From contig NZ_CP013659.2 in NCBI RefSeq assembly GCF_001465795.2, forward strand, positions 1,692,501-1,756,500: a DNA stretch of 64,000 nt, in the 5' to 3' direction. The notes beneath the pieces are model-generated. The model did not search any database. It was not told the DNA's origin and saw only the letters and a list, made by a program, of their open reading frames with translations. Made by a program: the position numbers and the translations under genes. Below, piece after piece: positions 1-11,062 of this stretch. Position 1 is the stretch's first letter. Each line of letters begins with the position of its first letter. The stretch is from Planococcus rifietoensis. GTDB taxonomy: Bacteria; Bacillota; Bacilli; Bacillales_A; Planococcaceae.

Positions 1-171
1 CGTGACGAACGCGAGGCGCGTGCGCTGCCAAACTTCCTGGTGATCAACTTCCGCCGCCGATACATTAAATTTCTGTTTTGTGCGGGTCAGCATGCTTTTG
101 ACGACTGCACGTTTATCTTTCAATGAATGCGCGGTAGGGATGAAAAATTCGCATTCCATCGAAAGGATCAT
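1..171 (-). CDS. ylxP: YlxP-like DUF503 protein, 5' part only
   Basis: Only the first 57 codons are visible; the gene runs off the left edge. The complementary strand begins [20 protein letters not shown] and later reads '[11 protein letters not shown]', which fits the DUF503/YlxP pattern of an opening beta strand, a 'HSLK-KR' helix start and a 'VAE-D-Q--W' segment. The ATG overlaps the TGA stop of infB (ATGA), so it is probably translationally coupled to it. In Bacillales ylxP sits between infB and rbfA, which matches this position. The molecular function of the family is not established; the neighbourhood suggests a role around ribosome assembly or translation. Confidence 0.85.
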   Translation of the reverse strand, partial: MILSMECEFFIPTAHSLKDKRAVVKSMLTRTKQKFNVSAAEVDHQEVWQRTRLAFVT

Positions 172-2504
172 TTTCGTTCGATTTCTTCCATGATGTAGGC
201 TTCGATGATGTCGCCTTCTTTAACATCGTTGAAGTTTTTGATTGTCACGCCACATTCGTAGCCTTTTGCGACTTCTTTCGCATCATCTTTGAAGCGTTTC
301 AACGTATCGATCTCACCTTCAAAGACAACGATGCCCTCACGGATGACGCGTACGCCGCTATCGCGGGTGATTTTGCCTTCAGTTACATAGCTACCGGCAA
401 TTGTCCCCACTTTAGACACTTTGAACGTACTGCGGATTTCCGCTTGGCCGATGATTTTCTCTTCGAACTCTGGGTCCAAGAGGCCTTTCATCGCCGCTTC
501 GATTTCTTCGATCACTTTATAGATGATGCGGTGCAAGCGGATATCGACGCCTTCTGCATCTGCTGCGCGCTTGGCGTTGACATCCGGGCGCACGTTGAAG
601 CCGATGATGATGGCATTTGATGCTGCCGCTAGTGATACATCGGATTCCGTGATCGCTCCGGCGCCTGTGTGGATGACTTTTACGTTGACGCCTTCTACAT
701 CGATTTTCAAGAGTGAAGCAGCCATGGCTTCTACTGTCCCTTGAACGTCAGCTTTAACGATCAAGTTCAACTCTTTCATTTCGCCTTGCTTCAATTGGTC
801 GAACAAGTTATCCAAAGTAACGCGGTTCTTCTCAGAACGCATTTCCTGCAAGGCTGTAGCCGAACGCGCTTCCCCGATTTGACGGGCCGTTTTCTCGTCT
901 TCAAAGACAACGAAACGATCGCCTGCTTGCGGTACATCACTCAGTCCAGTGATTTCGACAGGCGTTGACGGGCCAGCTGTTTTCACGCGGCGCCCAAGAT
1001 CGTTGACCATCGCACGGACGCGTCCAAACGTATTGCCGACAACGATTGGGTCGCCGACATGCAAAGTACCATCCTGCACGAGCAAAGTCGCGACAGATCC
1101 GCGGCCTTTATCCAGCTCCGCTTCAATGACCGTACCGATTGCACGGCGGCCAGGATTCGCTTTCAATTCCCCGACTTCAGAAACTAGCAAGATCATTTCG
1201 AGAAGTGTATCAATGCCGTCTCCAGTCAATGCGGAAAGCGGTACGAAAATCGTATCGCCGCCCCATGCTTCAGGTACAAGACCGTGCTCGGTCAATTCCT
1301 GCATGACGCGGTCCGGGTTAGCGGACGGTTTATCCATTTTATTGACTGCGATGATGATTGGAACTTCTGCAGCTTTTGCATGGTTGATCGCTTCCACTGT
1401 CTGCGGCATGACGCCGTCGTCAGCAGCAACAACAATAATGGCAATATCCGTTACTTTCGCACCGCGCGCACGCATCGTCGTAAACGCTGCGTGGCCTGGT
1501 GTATCCAGGAACGTGATTTTCTTGCCGTCTTCTTCGACTTGGTATGCGCCAATATGCTGTGTGATCCCGCCTGCTTCTCCAGCTGTCACTTTCGTGTGGC
1601 GAATCGAGTCCAGCAAAGTCGTTTTCCCGTGGTCGACGTGTCCCATGATCGTGACAACAGATGGGCGTTCTTCTTTTTTGGCTTCTTCTTCAGGTTCGAA
1701 GTAGACTTCCAAATCGGTTTTATCGACCAAGATTTCTTCTTCTACTTCCACATCGTATTCTGCACAGACAAGTTCAATGGCATCTTTATCCAACTCTTGG
1801 TTGATGGTTGCCATAACACCTAGCATGAACAATTTTTTGATGATTTCTGAAGGCTCGCGTCCGAGTTTTTTCGCCAAATCGCCAACAGTCAAAGATTCAC
1901 TGAATGTGATTTTTGACGGCAATTCTTTTTCTCTCTTCGGCATTGGCGGCATCGGATTCACCGGACGCTGCTGTTTGCCTTTACGGTTGCGGTTTTGCCC
2001 GCCGCGCCCCGGACCGTTCGAACGGCCGCGTTGGCCTGGTCCTGGAGCCGGTTTTGCAGCTTTTGGCGTAAAGTTGGAACCGCGCCCTGCTTGGCTCGTT
2101 CCTTGCTGCGCGGATGGCGTACGGTTCTGGCTGCCTTGTGTGCGGTTTTGTCCGCCCTGGCTGCTTTGTCCGCCTGTGCGGTTCTGGCCTTGTCCGCTTT
2201 GGGGACGGGATTGGCCGCCTTGCGTACGGGATTGGCCGCCTTGCGTACGGTTTTGGCCGCCTTGGCTGCCTTGTCCGCTTTGCCCACGGCGCTGGTTTTG
2301 GCCTTGTGGGCGGGATTGTGAACCTTGAGCACGGTTTCCTTGTGCAGGTTTTTTATAAATGCCGTCCAATTTCGTTACAGCAGTATCCTCTAATGTCGCC
2401 ATGTGGTTATTGACTTTAATATTCATTTTTGACAATTCGTCGATGATGTCTTTGCTCGGTTTATTTACTTTTTTCGCGTATTCATGTACTCGAATTTTGG
2501 TCAT
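168..2504 (-). CDS. infB: Translation initiation factor IF-2
   Basis: This GTPase places initiator fMet-tRNA on the 30S subunit and drives subunit joining. The 778-residue product has an N-terminal IF2_N domain (residues 1-50), a long Gln/Gly/Arg/Asn-rich disordered linker (about 55-185), a second IF2_N domain (about 195-255), then the G domain with GHVDHGKT (288-295), DTPGH (334-338) and NKMD (388-391), followed by domains II, III and the fMet-tRNA-binding domain. The ATG at 2504 is preceded by GGGGGTGAG, a good ribosome binding site. It is the last large gene of the nusA-rnpM-rplGA-infB cluster and overlaps ylxP downstream. The linker contains repeated GGQ(N/S)RTQ-type units, which look repeat-expanded. 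Confidence 0.98.
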   Translation of the reverse strand: MTKIRVHEYAKKVNKPSKDIIDELSKMNIKVNNHMATLEDTAVTKLDGIYKKPAQGNRAQGSQSRPQGQNQRRGQSGQGSQGGQNRTQGGQSRTQGGQSRPQSGQGQNRTGGQSSQGGQNRTQGSQNRTPSAQQGTSQAGRGSNFTPKAAKPAPGPGQRGRSNGPGRGGQNRNRKGKQQRPVNPMPPMPKREKELPSKITFSESLTVGDLAKKLGREPSEIIKKLFMLGVMATINQELDKDAIELVCAEYDVEVEEEILVDKTDLEVYFEPEEEAKKEERPSVVTIMGHVDHGKTTLLDSIRHTKVTAGEAGGITQHIGAYQVEEDGKKITFLDTPGHAAFTTMRARGAKVTDIAIIVVAADDGVMPQTVEAINHAKAAEVPIIIAVNKMDKPSANPDRVMQELTEHGLVPEAWGGDTIFVPLSALTGDGIDTLLEMILLVSEVGELKANPGRRAIGTVIEAELDKGRGSVATLLVQDGTLHVGDPIVVGNTFGRVRAMVNDLGRRVKTAGPSTPVEITGLSDVPQAGDRFVVFEDEKTARQIGEARSATALQEMRSEKNRVTLDNLFDQLKQGEMKELNLIVKADVQGTVEAMAASLLKIDVEGVNVKVIHTGAGAITESDVSLAAASNAIIIGFNVRPDVNAKRAADAEGVDIRLHRIIYKVIEEIEAAMKGLLDPEFEEKIIGQAEIRSTFKVSKVGTIAGSYVTEGKITRDSGVRVIREGIVVFEGEIDTLKRFKDDAKEVAKGYECGVTIKNFNDVKEGDIIEAYIMEEIERK

Positions 2505-2518
2505 CTGCTCACCCCCGG

Positions 2519-2827
2519 TTAGTTTTCGTCAAACAAGCTCGTCATTTTCTTGGCAAAACCGTTATCGGTAATCGCCAGAACGACGCGTGCTTCTTTTCCT
2601 ATTGCGTGCCCAATCTCATAGCGGCTGGCGCCTATGCGCACTGGCACGTTATAGGAATTGCATTTATCGTGCAGTTTTTTTCTTGTGTTTTCAGACGCAT
2701 CTTCAGCCACAATGACTAATTTTGCGTTGCCTCGGCGCACTTCGCTGATGACCAGTTCTTCACCGGTCACCAGTTTGCGCGCACGTGTGGCAAGCCCTAA
2801 AAACTGCAGGATTTTTTCTTTATTCAT
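2519..2827 (-). CDS. rplGA: L7Ae-family K-turn RNA-binding protein YlxQ
   Basis: This is a small (102 aa) ribosomal L7Ae/L30e/S12e/Gadd45-family protein, the YlxQ family, which in Bacillus binds kink-turn RNAs. The sequence has the family fold signature '[19 protein letters not shown]' followed by '[15 protein letters not shown]' and '[17 protein letters not shown]'. The ATG at 2827 overlaps the TGA stop of rnpM (ATGA), so translation is coupled. It lies between rnpM and infB exactly as in other Bacillales. Its physiological RNA target is not known from the sequence. Confidence 0.92.
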   Translation of the reverse strand: MNKEKILQFLGLATRARKLVTGEELVISEVRRGNAKLVIVAEDASENTRKKLHDKCNSYNVPVRIGASRYEIGHAIGKEARVVLAITDNGFAKKMTSLFDEN

Positions 2828-3105
2828 GATTTCAGCTGCTCTCTGCGTACGGCATGGACGAGCTCTTCGTAGATTTCGCCTGGAACTTTCACTTCAAGCT
2901 GCTTGTCCAAAACCTTCTTTTTACGTGCCAATTCGATGGCATCTTCCGATTTGGAAACATATGCGCCTCTACCTGACTTTTTGCCGGTAAGATCAACGAA
3001 TACTTCTCCCTCTTTGGAACGCACGACGCGGATCATTTCCTTTTTCGGATGCATTTCACCGGTCGCGACACATTTTCTCAGCGGAATTTTCTTTTGCATA
3101 GCCAA
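2824..3105 (-). CDS. rnpM: YlxR/RnpM RNA-binding protein
   Basis: This 93-residue basic protein belongs to the YlxR (DUF448) family; B. subtilis YlxR has been renamed RnpM because it modulates RNase P. Family marks visible here are 'RKCVATGE' near residues 9-16, 'MIRVVRSKEGEVFVDLTGKKSGRGAYV' in the centre and 'ELARKKKVLDKQLEV' near the end. The usual start is probably one of the two ATGs at the N-terminus (MAMQKK), preceded by AAGGTGAT. It is followed without a gap by rplGA and preceded by nusA, the conserved order. Confidence 0.93.
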   Translation of the reverse strand: MAMQKKIPLRKCVATGEMHPKKEMIRVVRSKEGEVFVDLTGKKSGRGAYVSKSEDAIELARKKKVLDKQLEVKVPGEIYEELVHAVRREQLKS

Positions 3106-3124
3106 CGGATATCACCTTCTCAGC

Positions 3125-4252
3125 TTATTCTTCTTCGTCGTAAAAATCAAAGTCATCTGTATCATTTTCAGCATCCGACTTCACGATTACTGTGCCCTCA
3201 GGCGGATAAATCCCTAGTTCACGGGCATCCGTTTCACTCTTGATATCAATTTTCCACCCTGTCAATTTCGCCGCCAACCGCGCATTTTGCCCGCGTTTGC
3301 CGATCGCAAGAGACAATTGGTAATCAGGTACGACGACTGTCGTCGATTTATCGTCTTCACTCACTTGCACATCTAACACTTTGGATGGGCTGAGCGCATT
3401 CGCTACGAAGACGACTGGATCTTCCGACCATTCCACGATATCGATTTTCTCGCCGCCAAGTTCGTTGACGATTGTTTGCACGCGGCCGCCTCGTGATCCG
3501 ACGCATGAACCAACTGGATCCACTTCTTCATCGTTTGCGTGGACAGAGATTTTCGAACGGTCTCCCGCTTCACGCGCAATCGATTTGATTTCGACGATGC
3601 CGTCATAGATTTCCGGCACTTCGTTCTCGAACAAACGGCGCAAAAGCCCTGGATGAGTCCGTGATACGAACACTTGCGGGCCACGAGTCGTGCGTTCGAC
3701 TTTAGTAATGTAGACCTTGATGCGGTCATGTGGCTGGTAGCTTTCATTCGGCATTTGTTCCGTCTGCGGCAATACCGCTTCAACTTTGCCTAAACCGACA
3801 TACAGGTTGCGGGCGTCCATGCGTTCAACGATACCGTTGACGATATCATCTGCACGGTCGACATACTCCTCAAAGATCAACCCGCGCTCTGCTTCGCGCA
3901 CACGCTGCGTGACGACTTGTTTCGCCGTTTGGGCAGCGATTCGGCCGAAGTTGCGCGGCGTGACTTCCTCTTCCACGATGTCGCCGATTTCATAAACCGG
4001 GTTAAGTGCATGCGCATCTTCCAATGAGATTTGCAGGCGGTCATCTTCGACTTCTTCGACAACGTCTTTGCGGGAGTAGACAAGCATCGTCCCGGTATCG
4101 AGGTTCAAATCGACGCGGACGTTCTGCGCTTGGTTGAAATTGCGCTTATAGGCTGTGACAAGCGCTGCTTCGATCGCTTCGATCAGCACGTCACGTGATA
4201 TACCTTTTTGTTTCTCTAACACTTCTAAAGCATCCAATAGCTCACTGCTCAT
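3125..4252 (-). CDS. nusA: Transcription termination/antitermination factor NusA
   Basis: NusA binds RNA polymerase and nascent RNA and modulates pausing, intrinsic termination and antitermination. The 375-residue product has the N-terminal polymerase-binding domain (1-125), an S1 domain (about 130-200; '[23 protein letters not shown]'), and two KH domains ('[19 protein letters not shown]' and '[21 protein letters not shown]'). It ends in a short acidic tail and lacks the C-terminal acidic repeats of enterobacterial NusA, as is usual in Bacillales. It follows rimP with a 26-base gap and heads the rnpM-rplGA-infB cluster. Confidence 0.97.
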   Translation of the reverse strand: MSSELLDALEVLEKQKGISRDVLIEAIEAALVTAYKRNFNQAQNVRVDLNLDTGTMLVYSRKDVVEEVEDDRLQISLEDAHALNPVYEIGDIVEEEVTPRNFGRIAAQTAKQVVTQRVREAERGLIFEEYVDRADDIVNGIVERMDARNLYVGLGKVEAVLPQTEQMPNESYQPHDRIKVYITKVERTTRGPQVFVSRTHPGLLRRLFENEVPEIYDGIVEIKSIAREAGDRSKISVHANDEEVDPVGSCVGSRGGRVQTIVNELGGEKIDIVEWSEDPVVFVANALSPSKVLDVQVSEDDKSTTVVVPDYQLSLAIGKRGQNARLAAKLTGWKIDIKSETDARELGIYPPEGTVIVKSDAENDTDDFDFYDEEE

Positions 4253-4278
4253 AGTTATTCACTCCTAAATTCTTCTAT

Positions 4279-4758
4279 TCAGCTTGCAGAAAAATCGATC
4301 GCCAGACGAATCATGGCAATTTTATTTCTCGGGATGCTGATGGTTTTTCTACGGGTCTTGATCTTGATCTCGATCTCCACTTGTTCTTCATCATATGACT
4401 TCAAGTAACCTTCGAATTCTTTAGCGTCTTCCACCGGCTCGTACGTTTTAATATAGATGAAGTTTTCCAACGCTTTTTCGAAATCTTTTTCTTTTTTCAA
4501 CGGACGTTCTGCACCCGGTGAAGATACTTCGAGGAAATAGTTTTGCTCGATCGGATCGGTTGCATCGAGTTCTTCGCTCAAGCGTTCGCTGACGATTGCG
4601 CATTGATCGATATCAATCGGCTCCTGTGGATTGTCCACATAAACGCGCAAGAACCAGTTCTTTCCTTCTTTCACAAACTCGACATCTACCAGTTCAAGTT
4701 CCAGCTCATCGATGATCGGTTGTGCCATTGCTTCAATTTGTTCAGTAATTTTGCTCAT
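4279..4758 (-). CDS. rimP: Ribosome maturation factor RimP
   Basis: RimP is needed for maturation of the 30S subunit. The 159-residue product has the N-terminal alpha/beta domain ('LELVDVEFVKEGKNWFLRVYVD') with 'CAIVSERLSEELD' and 'YFLEVSSPGAERPLKK', the hallmark of the family, and a C-terminal SH3-like barrel. I place the start at ATG 4758 (MSKITEQIEAM), because it follows AGGAGGCATTTT at good spacing; an in-frame extension upstream lacks family similarity and overlaps the polC terminator. It is the first gene of the rimP-nusA-rnpM-rplGA-infB operon. Confidence 0.95.
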   Translation of the reverse strand: MSKITEQIEAMAQPIIDELELELVDVEFVKEGKNWFLRVYVDNPQEPIDIDQCAIVSERLSEELDATDPIEQNYFLEVSSPGAERPLKKEKDFEKALENFIYIKTYEPVEDAKEFEGYLKSYDEEQVEIEIKIKTRRKTISIPRNKIAMIRLAIDFSAS

Positions 4759-4789
4759 AAAATGCCTCCTGCCAATAATATGCCATAAC

Positions 4790-4820
4790 AAACAGAAAAG
4801 AGCGGGAGAACCCACTCTTC
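4790..4820 (-). terminator. Intrinsic terminator after polC
   Basis: On the minus strand the hairpin AGAGTGGG-TTCT-CCCGCTCT is followed by TTTTCTGTTTG. It lies between the end of polC and the start of rimP, so it separates the two transcription units or acts as an attenuator into the nusA operon. Confidence 0.75.
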
Positions 4821-4884
4821 TGCGACAGAGCTATCAGTAAATGTTATTACAATAATACCATGCTTCCCGGCGCTCTGCAACTGA

Positions 4885-7800
4885 CTAGAACAAGGACAGC
4901 TGATTGGCATCAGGCATTCCTTCCAGGCAGCCATGGTCATCCATGTACTCGATGATCGTTTTCGAAACGCGCCCTCGCTGCTGCAAATCTTCCTTCGACA
5001 GGAATTCGCCTTCCGCTCTTGCGGCAACGATCGATTTTGCGGCATTCGTGCCGAGTCCTGGAATAGCGTTGAACGGCGGGATCAACGTATTGCCTTCAAT
5101 CAGGAATTGATCCGCAGACGATTTATACAAATCGACTTTCTGGAATGAATAGCCGCGTTCGACCATTTCAAGCGCCAGTTCCATGACCGTCAGCAAGTTC
5201 TTTTCTTTCGTTGAAGCTTCGAGTCCCCGTGAATTGATTTCGTCCACTTTGGCACGGATTGATTGAGACCCTTTTGCCATGGCGTTGACATCAAAATCTT
5301 CCGCACGAACCGTAAAGTATGCGGCGTAGTAAAGGACGGGGAAATGAACTTTGAAATAAGCGATGCGGACCGCCATCAAGACGTAAGCGGCGGCGTGCGC
5401 TTTCGGGAACATGTACTTGATCTTTTTGCATGATTCGATATACCAGTTCGGGACGGCTTTTTCTTTCATCGCCGCTTCCATCTCCGGCGTCAAGCCTTTC
5501 CCTTTTCGTACCGATTCCATGATCTTGAACGCTAGTGATGACTCGAGCCCTTGATAGATCAAGTAGACCATGATGTCATCCCGGCAGCCGATGACGTCGG
5601 ACAGTTGGCAAGTGCCGTTGTGGATCAATTCCTGGGCATTGCCAAGCCAAACATCCGTGCCGTGCGACAATCCTGAAATCTGCACGAGTTCAGAGAACGT
5701 CGTCGGTTTCGTATCTTCAAGCATTTGGCGAACAAAGCGCGTCCCGAACTCGGGAATACCGAGCGTTCCGGTTTTACAGCCGATCTGCTCTTTCGTGACG
5801 CCGAGCGATTCGGGACCTGCAAAAATCTTCATCACTTCCGGGTCATCTGTCGGAATCGTCTTCGGATCGATACCGGACAGATCCTGCAACATACGGATCA
5901 CTGTCGGATCATCGTGCCCGAGAATATCAAGCTTCAATAAATTATCGTGGATCGAGTGAAAGTCGAAATGGGTCGTCTTCCATTCGGAATCTTGCGCATC
6001 CGCGGGAAATTGGATCGGCGAGAAATCGTAGATGTCCATATAATCGGGCACAACGATGATACCGCCCGGGTGCTGGCCTGTGCTGCGCTTGACACCAGAA
6101 CAGCCTTGCACCAAACGGTCGATCTCTGCGCCGCGCATCGTCATATCGCGGTCATTGGCGTAGCCGCGCACATATCCGTAGGCTGTTTTTTCTGCTACCG
6201 TCCCGATCGTGCCGGCCCGGAAGACATTGTCTTCACCGAACAGCACTTTCGTGTAATTATGCGCTTGCGGCTGATATTCGCCACTGAAGTTCAAATCGAT
6301 ATCGGGAACTTTATCGCCTTTAAACCCAAGGAAGGTTTCAAAGGGGATATCCTGTCCATCTTTCTTATACGGAATCCCGCAATCCGGGCAATCCTTGTCT
6401 TTCAAGTCAAAACCTGAACCGACAGAACCGTCATCGAAGAACTCGGATTTCTTGCATTTCCGACACACATAATGAGGCGGCAATGGGTTGACTTCCGTAA
6501 TTTCCGTCAGCGTCGCGACAAGTGACGATCCGACAGACCCCCGTGAACCAACGAGATAGCCGTCATCAAGCGATTTTTTAACCAGTTTATGCGAAATCAA
6601 GTAGATGACCGCAAACCCGTGGCCGATGATCGACTTCAATTCTTTCTCGATTCGCGCCTCGACGATTTCCGGCAAGTCGTCTCCGTAAATTGAGCGTGCC
6701 ATCGTATAACTGAGTTCACGGACTTCTTCATCCGCTCCTTCAATTTTTGGTGTATACAGTTCGTCTTTGATCGGTTTGACAACATCGATCATATCGGCAA
6801 TCTTCAGGGAATTGTCGACTACGATTTCACGTGCCGTCTCTTCCCCAAGAAAATCGAAAGCATCGAGCATTTCATTCGTCGTCCGGAAATGAACTTTCGG
6901 CAATGTCGAACGGTTCAACGGATTCGCCCCGCCTTGTGAACCGATCAGCACTTGACGGAAGATGGCATCCGTTTCATCAAGGTAATGGACATTTCCTGTC
7001 GCGACCAGTGGCTTATCGAGCTTGCGGCTCACTTTGGCCAGCTTGCGGATGATGTCTTCTAGATTCCATTCGTCGCGAATCAATTCGCGGTCAATCAATG
7101 GCTGGTACACTTCTTTCGGATGCACTTCCAAATAATCATAGAACTGTGCGGTGCGCTCTACTTCTTCCATGGATTTCTGCATGACCGCTTCGAACACTTC
7201 GCCTTTATCGCAGCCCGAACCGACAAGCAAGCCTTTCCGGTGGCGCTGCAACAATGAGCGAGGGATGCGCGGGACGCGGTAGAAATAATTGATATGGGAA
7301 GCTGAAACGAGCTTGAACAGGTTTTTCAAGCCTTCCTGGTCTTTTGCCAAAAGCGTGCAATGCGTCGGCCGTGAGCGCTTATAGGAATCGCCTGTCCCGA
7401 CGTAATCGTTCAATTGATCATGATAGAGAATGCCTTTGTCGTCCGCCTCTTTCAATAGATGCGTCAACAAATAAGCGGTCGCTTCCGTATCGTAGATGGC
7501 GCGGTGATGCTGTGTCAGTTCGATATTGAACTTTTTCGCCAGCGTGTTCAAACGGTGGTTTTTCATTTCCGGGTGAAGCATGCGGGCAAGTTCTAATGTA
7601 TCAATCGTGGCATGTGTTTTATCGATACCGTATTTCTTATAGGCGACATAGAGGAAGCCCATATCGAATGAAGCATTATGCGCAACCATGATATGATCGC
7701 CTGCCCATTCATGGTATTCGCGGATAACGTCTTCGACTTCCGGTGCGTTGCGGACCATATCATCCGTAATGCCCGTCAAGTCGATCGTCGTCGCCGACAA

Positions 7801-9192
7801 AGGATGATGCGGATTGGCGAATCGCTCGAATTTATCGATGATATTCCCGCCCTTGATCTTGACCGCTGCCAGTTCGATGATCGTGTCATAGACAGCGGAT
7901 AATCCAGTCGTCTCTAAGTCAAAGACGACGAAAGTCTCTTCCTCAAGCAACGCATGGCGTTCTTCATAGGCGATCGGGACCCCGTCATCGACTAAGTTCG
8001 CTTCTAATCCGAATATCGCTTTGATGCCATGCTTTTGGCTCGCGGCATAAGCGTCTGGAAATGCTTGGACGCCTGCGTGGTCAGTGACTGCGATTGCCGG
8101 ATGGCCCCATTTTGCCGCTTGGGCGACCAATGATTCGATTGATGAAACAGCGTCCATCTGGCTCATCGGAGAATGCAAGTGCAATTCCGCGCGTTTGACT
8201 TCGGCTGTGTCTTTACGGACGGATGGATTGATTTCGACCATATCGTTCGACATCATGACAAGATCCCGGACAAATGTGTCGGTTTGGATCGAGCCTCTCG
8301 CTCTCAACCACATGCCTTTTTTCGCTTGAGCCATGAGCTCCGCGTCTTCTTTATCGCGCGAGAACATTTTGACGAGGATTGAATCCGTATAATCAGTCAT
8401 CTTGACGGTCAATAGCGAACGGCCGCTGCGCAGCTCGCGGACTTCGACATCGAAAACGAAGCCTTCGATGGTGACGCGGCGTTCTTCGTCGACAATTGAA
8501 CGGATCTCGACAATCGGCTCATCCGGTTTGATGGCAGAGCCCATTTGGAAAGGCCCGGATGGCGCGCCATTTTCTTTACGTTCGGTCTCGCGTTTCTTCA
8601 TATCCGCGACAGCCCGCTTCGCCATCGCTTCTTCTTCGGCTTTGCGCTCTTCCATAAAGGCAGCACGCGCTTCCTGTTGGTCTTCTGCTGACAGCTGGAA
8701 GTCGATCGAAAATGCAGGAAATCCGAATTGCTGGAAAACCTGGCTTAATTTTTCGGTGTATTTGGATTTCAAAGCCATCATTTCATGTTCGTGACAGCAG
8801 TCGACGATCAATTTATTGCCGTTCCATACAGGCGCTTGTGACAATAGACGCTCTCTAAGAGGCGGTGCCATATCTGCCAATTCGTCGACGACATGCCGCC
8901 AGTATGCGGAAACTTGCTCGCCGTCAGCTTGTTGCGCGGGTGTTTCTATATGCACTTGAACGCTTGCAATCGATGAAAACTTGGCTTGCAGCCGCTCGCG
9001 GAAAATAACAAATAGTTCAAGCGGCAGCACTTGCTTGAGTTTGACAATAAAGCGCCATGCCCGGTCTTTTTTGTGGACCGTCATGCGCGTCAATTCCGCC
9101 CCTTCAAAATAGGGCATATGGACATCGTCGGTTAACTCCAGATGCTGCAGCAGCAATTTAAATCTCATTTTGGCGTCTTGCTCATTTATCAT
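4885..9192 (-). CDS. polC: DNA polymerase III alpha subunit, Gram-positive PolC type
   Basis: PolC is the main replicative polymerase of low-GC Gram-positives, with an in-built 3'-5' exonuclease. The product is about 1435 residues (B. subtilis PolC 1437). In order: an N-terminal domain, an OB-fold ('[20 protein letters not shown]'), a PHP domain ('[14 protein letters not shown]') that is split by the DEDD exonuclease ('FDLETTG' near residue 425), a zinc-binding cluster ('CRKCKKSE' and 'CPDCGIP', about 905-940), the catalytic palm ('[12 protein letters not shown]', near 963) and the C-terminal domains. I chose ATG 9192 ([11 protein letters not shown]) because AAGGGG stands just upstream; an ATG 18 bases further up is possible. 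The terminator of proS lies upstream, suggesting its own promoter. Confidence 0.97.
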   Translation of the reverse strand: MINEQDAKMRFKLLLQHLELTDDVHMPYFEGAELTRMTVHKKDRAWRFIVKLKQVLPLELFVIFRERLQAKFSSIASVQVHIETPAQQADGEQVSAYWRHVVDELADMAPPLRERLLSQAPVWNGNKLIVDCCHEHEMMALKSKYTEKLSQVFQQFGFPAFSIDFQLSAEDQQEARAAFMEERKAEEEAMAKRAVADMKKRETERKENGAPSGPFQMGSAIKPDEPIVEIRSIVDEERRVTIEGFVFDVEVRELRSGRSLLTVKMTDYTDSILVKMFSRDKEDAELMAQAKKGMWLRARGSIQTDTFVRDLVMMSNDMVEINPSVRKDTAEVKRAELHLHSPMSQMDAVSSIESLVAQAAKWGHPAIAVTDHAGVQAFPDAYAASQKHGIKAIFGLEANLVDDGVPIAYEERHALLEEETFVVFDLETTGLSAVYDTIIELAAVKIKGGNIIDKFERFANPHHPLSATTIDLTGITDDMVRNAPEVEDVIREYHEWAGDHIMVAHNASFDMGFLYVAYKKYGIDKTHATIDTLELARMLHPEMKNHRLNTLAKKFNIELTQHHRAIYDTEATAYLLTHLLKEADDKGILYHDQLNDYVGTGDSYKRSRPTHCTLLAKDQEGLKNLFKLVSASHINYFYRVPRIPRSLLQRHRKGLLVGSGCDKGEVFEAVMQKSMEEVERTAQFYDYLEVHPKEVYQPLIDRELIRDEWNLEDIIRKLAKVSRKLDKPLVATGNVHYLDETDAIFRQVLIGSQGGANPLNRSTLPKVHFRTTNEMLDAFDFLGEETAREIVVDNSLKIADMIDVVKPIKDELYTPKIEGADEEVRELSYTMARSIYGDDLPEIVEARIEKELKSIIGHGFAVIYLISHKLVKKSLDDGYLVGSRGSVGSSLVATLTEITEVNPLPPHYVCRKCKKSEFFDDGSVGSGFDLKDKDCPDCGIPYKKDGQDIPFETFLGFKGDKVPDIDLNFSGEYQPQAHNYTKVLFGEDNVFRAGTIGTVAEKTAYGYVRGYANDRDMTMRGAEIDRLVQGCSGVKRSTGQHPGGIIVVPDYMDIYDFSPIQFPADAQDSEWKTTHFDFHSIHDNLLKLDILGHDDPTVIRMLQDLSGIDPKTIPTDDPEVMKIFAGPESLGVTKEQIGCKTGTLGIPEFGTRFVRQMLEDTKPTTFSELVQISGLSHGTDVWLGNAQELIHNGTCQLSDVIGCRDDIMVYLIYQGLESSLAFKIMESVRKGKGLTPEMEAAMKEKAVPNWYIESCKKIKYMFPKAHAAAYVLMAVRIAYFKVHFPVLYYAAYFTVRAEDFDVNAMAKGSQSIRAKVDEINSRGLEASTKEKNLLTVMELALEMVERGYSFQKVDLYKSSADQFLIEGNTLIPPFNAIPGLGTNAAKSIVAARAEGEFLSKEDLQQRGRVSKTIIEYMDDHGCLEGMPDANQLSLF

Positions 9193-9215
9193 GATTATCC
9201 CCTTCGCCATTTATT

Positions 9216-9253
9216 TCAGAAAAAGAAAGGAAAGTACGTTTGTACTTTCCTTT
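9216..9253 (-). terminator. Intrinsic terminator after proS
   Basis: A perfect 12-bp stem (AAAGGAAAGTAC / GTACTTTCCTTT) with a 4-base loop is followed on the minus strand by CTTTTTC. It sits between the proS stop and the polC start. Confidence 0.85.
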
Positions 9254-9272
9254 TATCATATCAGATTATTAT

Positions 9273-10976
9273 TCATTTCTTAAAGAATTCGCGTACCTTG
9301 TCTTGCATTTCATCTTTATGCCATTCAACCGTTTCGTTGGTTTCGCGGATTTTCACTTCCAGGATTCCTTCGGCGGCACGCTTGCCGACAGTGATGCGGA
9401 GTGGCAAGCCGATCAAATCTGCATCGGCGAATTTGACGCCGGCGCGCTCTTTGCGGTCATCAAGCAGCACTTCGAATCCTTGCGCTTTTAGTTGTTCATA
9501 AATTTCTTCACCGGTTTCGCGCTGCACATCGTCTTTGACGTTGACCGGCACCACGTGGATTTCATACGGTGCGACCGCAGTCGGCCAAGTGAACCCGGAA
9601 TCGTCTTGGAATTGTTCAGCGACGGCCGCAACAATGCGGGAAACCCCGATTCCGTAGCAGCCCATGATATAAGGCATCGCCTTGCCTTGGTCGTTAAGGA
9701 ATGTTGCTTTCATCGGTTCGCTGTAAGTCGTGCCGAGCTTGAAGATATGGCCGACTTCAATGCCTTTGGCGAATTGAATTGTGCCTTCGCCATCTGGGGA
9801 TGCATCGCCTTCTTTTACAAAGCGCAAATCGCCATATGCTTCTACCGTGAAATCTTCATCAGGTGTAACATTTTTCAAATGGACACCGTCTTCATTGGCG
9901 CCAGTGACGCCGTTGACGATCGATTTGACGGCGTTGTCCGCAAATACACGAGTGCCTTCAGGCAAGCCAACCGGACCGATCGATCCAATATCGCAAGACA
10001 ATAATTCACGCACGTCTTCTGGAGTCGCCATATCGACTAGTTTCGCACCTGAAATATGCTTAACTTTTACGTCATTCACTTCATGGTCGCCGCGCGACAA
10101 CACAACGATGAGTTCGTCGTCAGCTTTGAACACAAGTGTCTTGATGCAGTTTTCCGGTGTTGTCTCAAGGAAATCTGCCACTTGGGCAATGGTCTTCTGA
10201 TCCGGCGTTGAGACCTTTTCAACTGGGCGCGCTTGCTCATCGGATTTTGGATACTCCATATTCACCGCTGCCATTTCGATATTGGCGGCATAAGAAGAAT
10301 TATCGGAATAGGCGATCGTGTCTTCCCCGATTTCTGACAGCACCATGAATTCATGGTTGTCCTTGCCACCGATTGCGCCCGAATCGGCGATGACGGCACG
10401 GAAATTCAATCCGAGGCGGCTGAAAATATTGCTGTAGGCTTGCATCATATCGTCGTAAGTTTTATCAAGGCTCTCTGTTGTTGCATGGAAGGAATAAGCA
10501 TCTTTCATCAGGAATTCGCGTCCACGCAGCAAACCGAAGCGCGGGCGTTTCTCATCGCGGAACTTCGACTGGATCTGGTACAAAGTTAGCGGCAATTTCT
10601 TATAGGACTTGATTTCGTCGCGCAATAGGCTTGTGATGATTTCTTCATGAGTTGCACCTAGTGCAAACTCGCGGTCGTTGCGGTCTTTTAAACGCATCAA
10701 TTCGTCGCCGTAAGAATACCAGCGCCCGGTCTCCTGCCAAAGTTCAGCTTGCTGAAGGGCAGGCATGAATACTTCTACGCTATTGATCGCTTCCATTTCC
10801 TCACGGATGATTTTCTCGACTTTGTGCAGAACGCGTTTGCCGAGCGGAAGGAATGAATAGATCCCGCTCGTATTTTGGCGAATAAATCCTGCCCGCAGCA
10901 ATAATTGATGCGATTTCACTTCTGCATCAGCTGGAGTTTCCCGTAATGTCGGGATAAAGCTTAATGTTTGTCTCAT
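9273..10976 (-). CDS. proS: Prolyl-tRNA synthetase, bacterial type
   Basis: This class II synthetase charges tRNA-Pro. The roughly 567-residue protein has motif 1 and 2 regions ('[19 protein letters not shown]', '[20 protein letters not shown]'), the bacterial-type insertion (INS) editing domain between motifs 2 and 3 (about residues 220-400; '[23 protein letters not shown]'), motif 3 ('[14 protein letters not shown]') and the C-terminal anticodon-binding domain. I chose ATG 10976 ([10 protein letters not shown]), which has GAGGTG nine bases upstream, over the ATG at 10988. There is no T-box leader: only about 85 bases separate it from rseP. Confidence 0.96.
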   Translation of the reverse strand: MRQTLSFIPTLRETPADAEVKSHQLLLRAGFIRQNTSGIYSFLPLGKRVLHKVEKIIREEMEAINSVEVFMPALQQAELWQETGRWYSYGDELMRLKDRNDREFALGATHEEIITSLLRDEIKSYKKLPLTLYQIQSKFRDEKRPRFGLLRGREFLMKDAYSFHATTESLDKTYDDMMQAYSNIFSRLGLNFRAVIADSGAIGGKDNHEFMVLSEIGEDTIAYSDNSSYAANIEMAAVNMEYPKSDEQARPVEKVSTPDQKTIAQVADFLETTPENCIKTLVFKADDELIVVLSRGDHEVNDVKVKHISGAKLVDMATPEDVRELLSCDIGSIGPVGLPEGTRVFADNAVKSIVNGVTGANEDGVHLKNVTPDEDFTVEAYGDLRFVKEGDASPDGEGTIQFAKGIEVGHIFKLGTTYSEPMKATFLNDQGKAMPYIMGCYGIGVSRIVAAVAEQFQDDSGFTWPTAVAPYEIHVVPVNVKDDVQRETGEEIYEQLKAQGFEVLLDDRKERAGVKFADADLIGLPLRITVGKRAAEGILEVKIRETNETVEWHKDEMQDKVREFFKK

Positions 10977-11062
10977 ATCCGAATACACCTCGACTGGTTA
11001 TTGTATTTGTAAATCCCTATGTAGCAGAGAAAGGAAAGCGTTAGACGCTTCCCTTTCTCTCA

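Noticed and set aside
1777..2413. Long open frames on the plus strand and in a second minus frame across the infB linker
   Set aside because: They are by-products of the repetitive GC-rich linker DNA; they have Cys/Pro/Trp-rich nonsense composition, no ribosome binding sites and overlap the certain infB frame.
10977..11062. T-box riboswitch before proS
   Set aside because: Only about 85 bases separate proS from rseP and none of the T-box sequence marks is present; the hairpin GAGAAAGG...CCTTTCTC there lacks a T-run.
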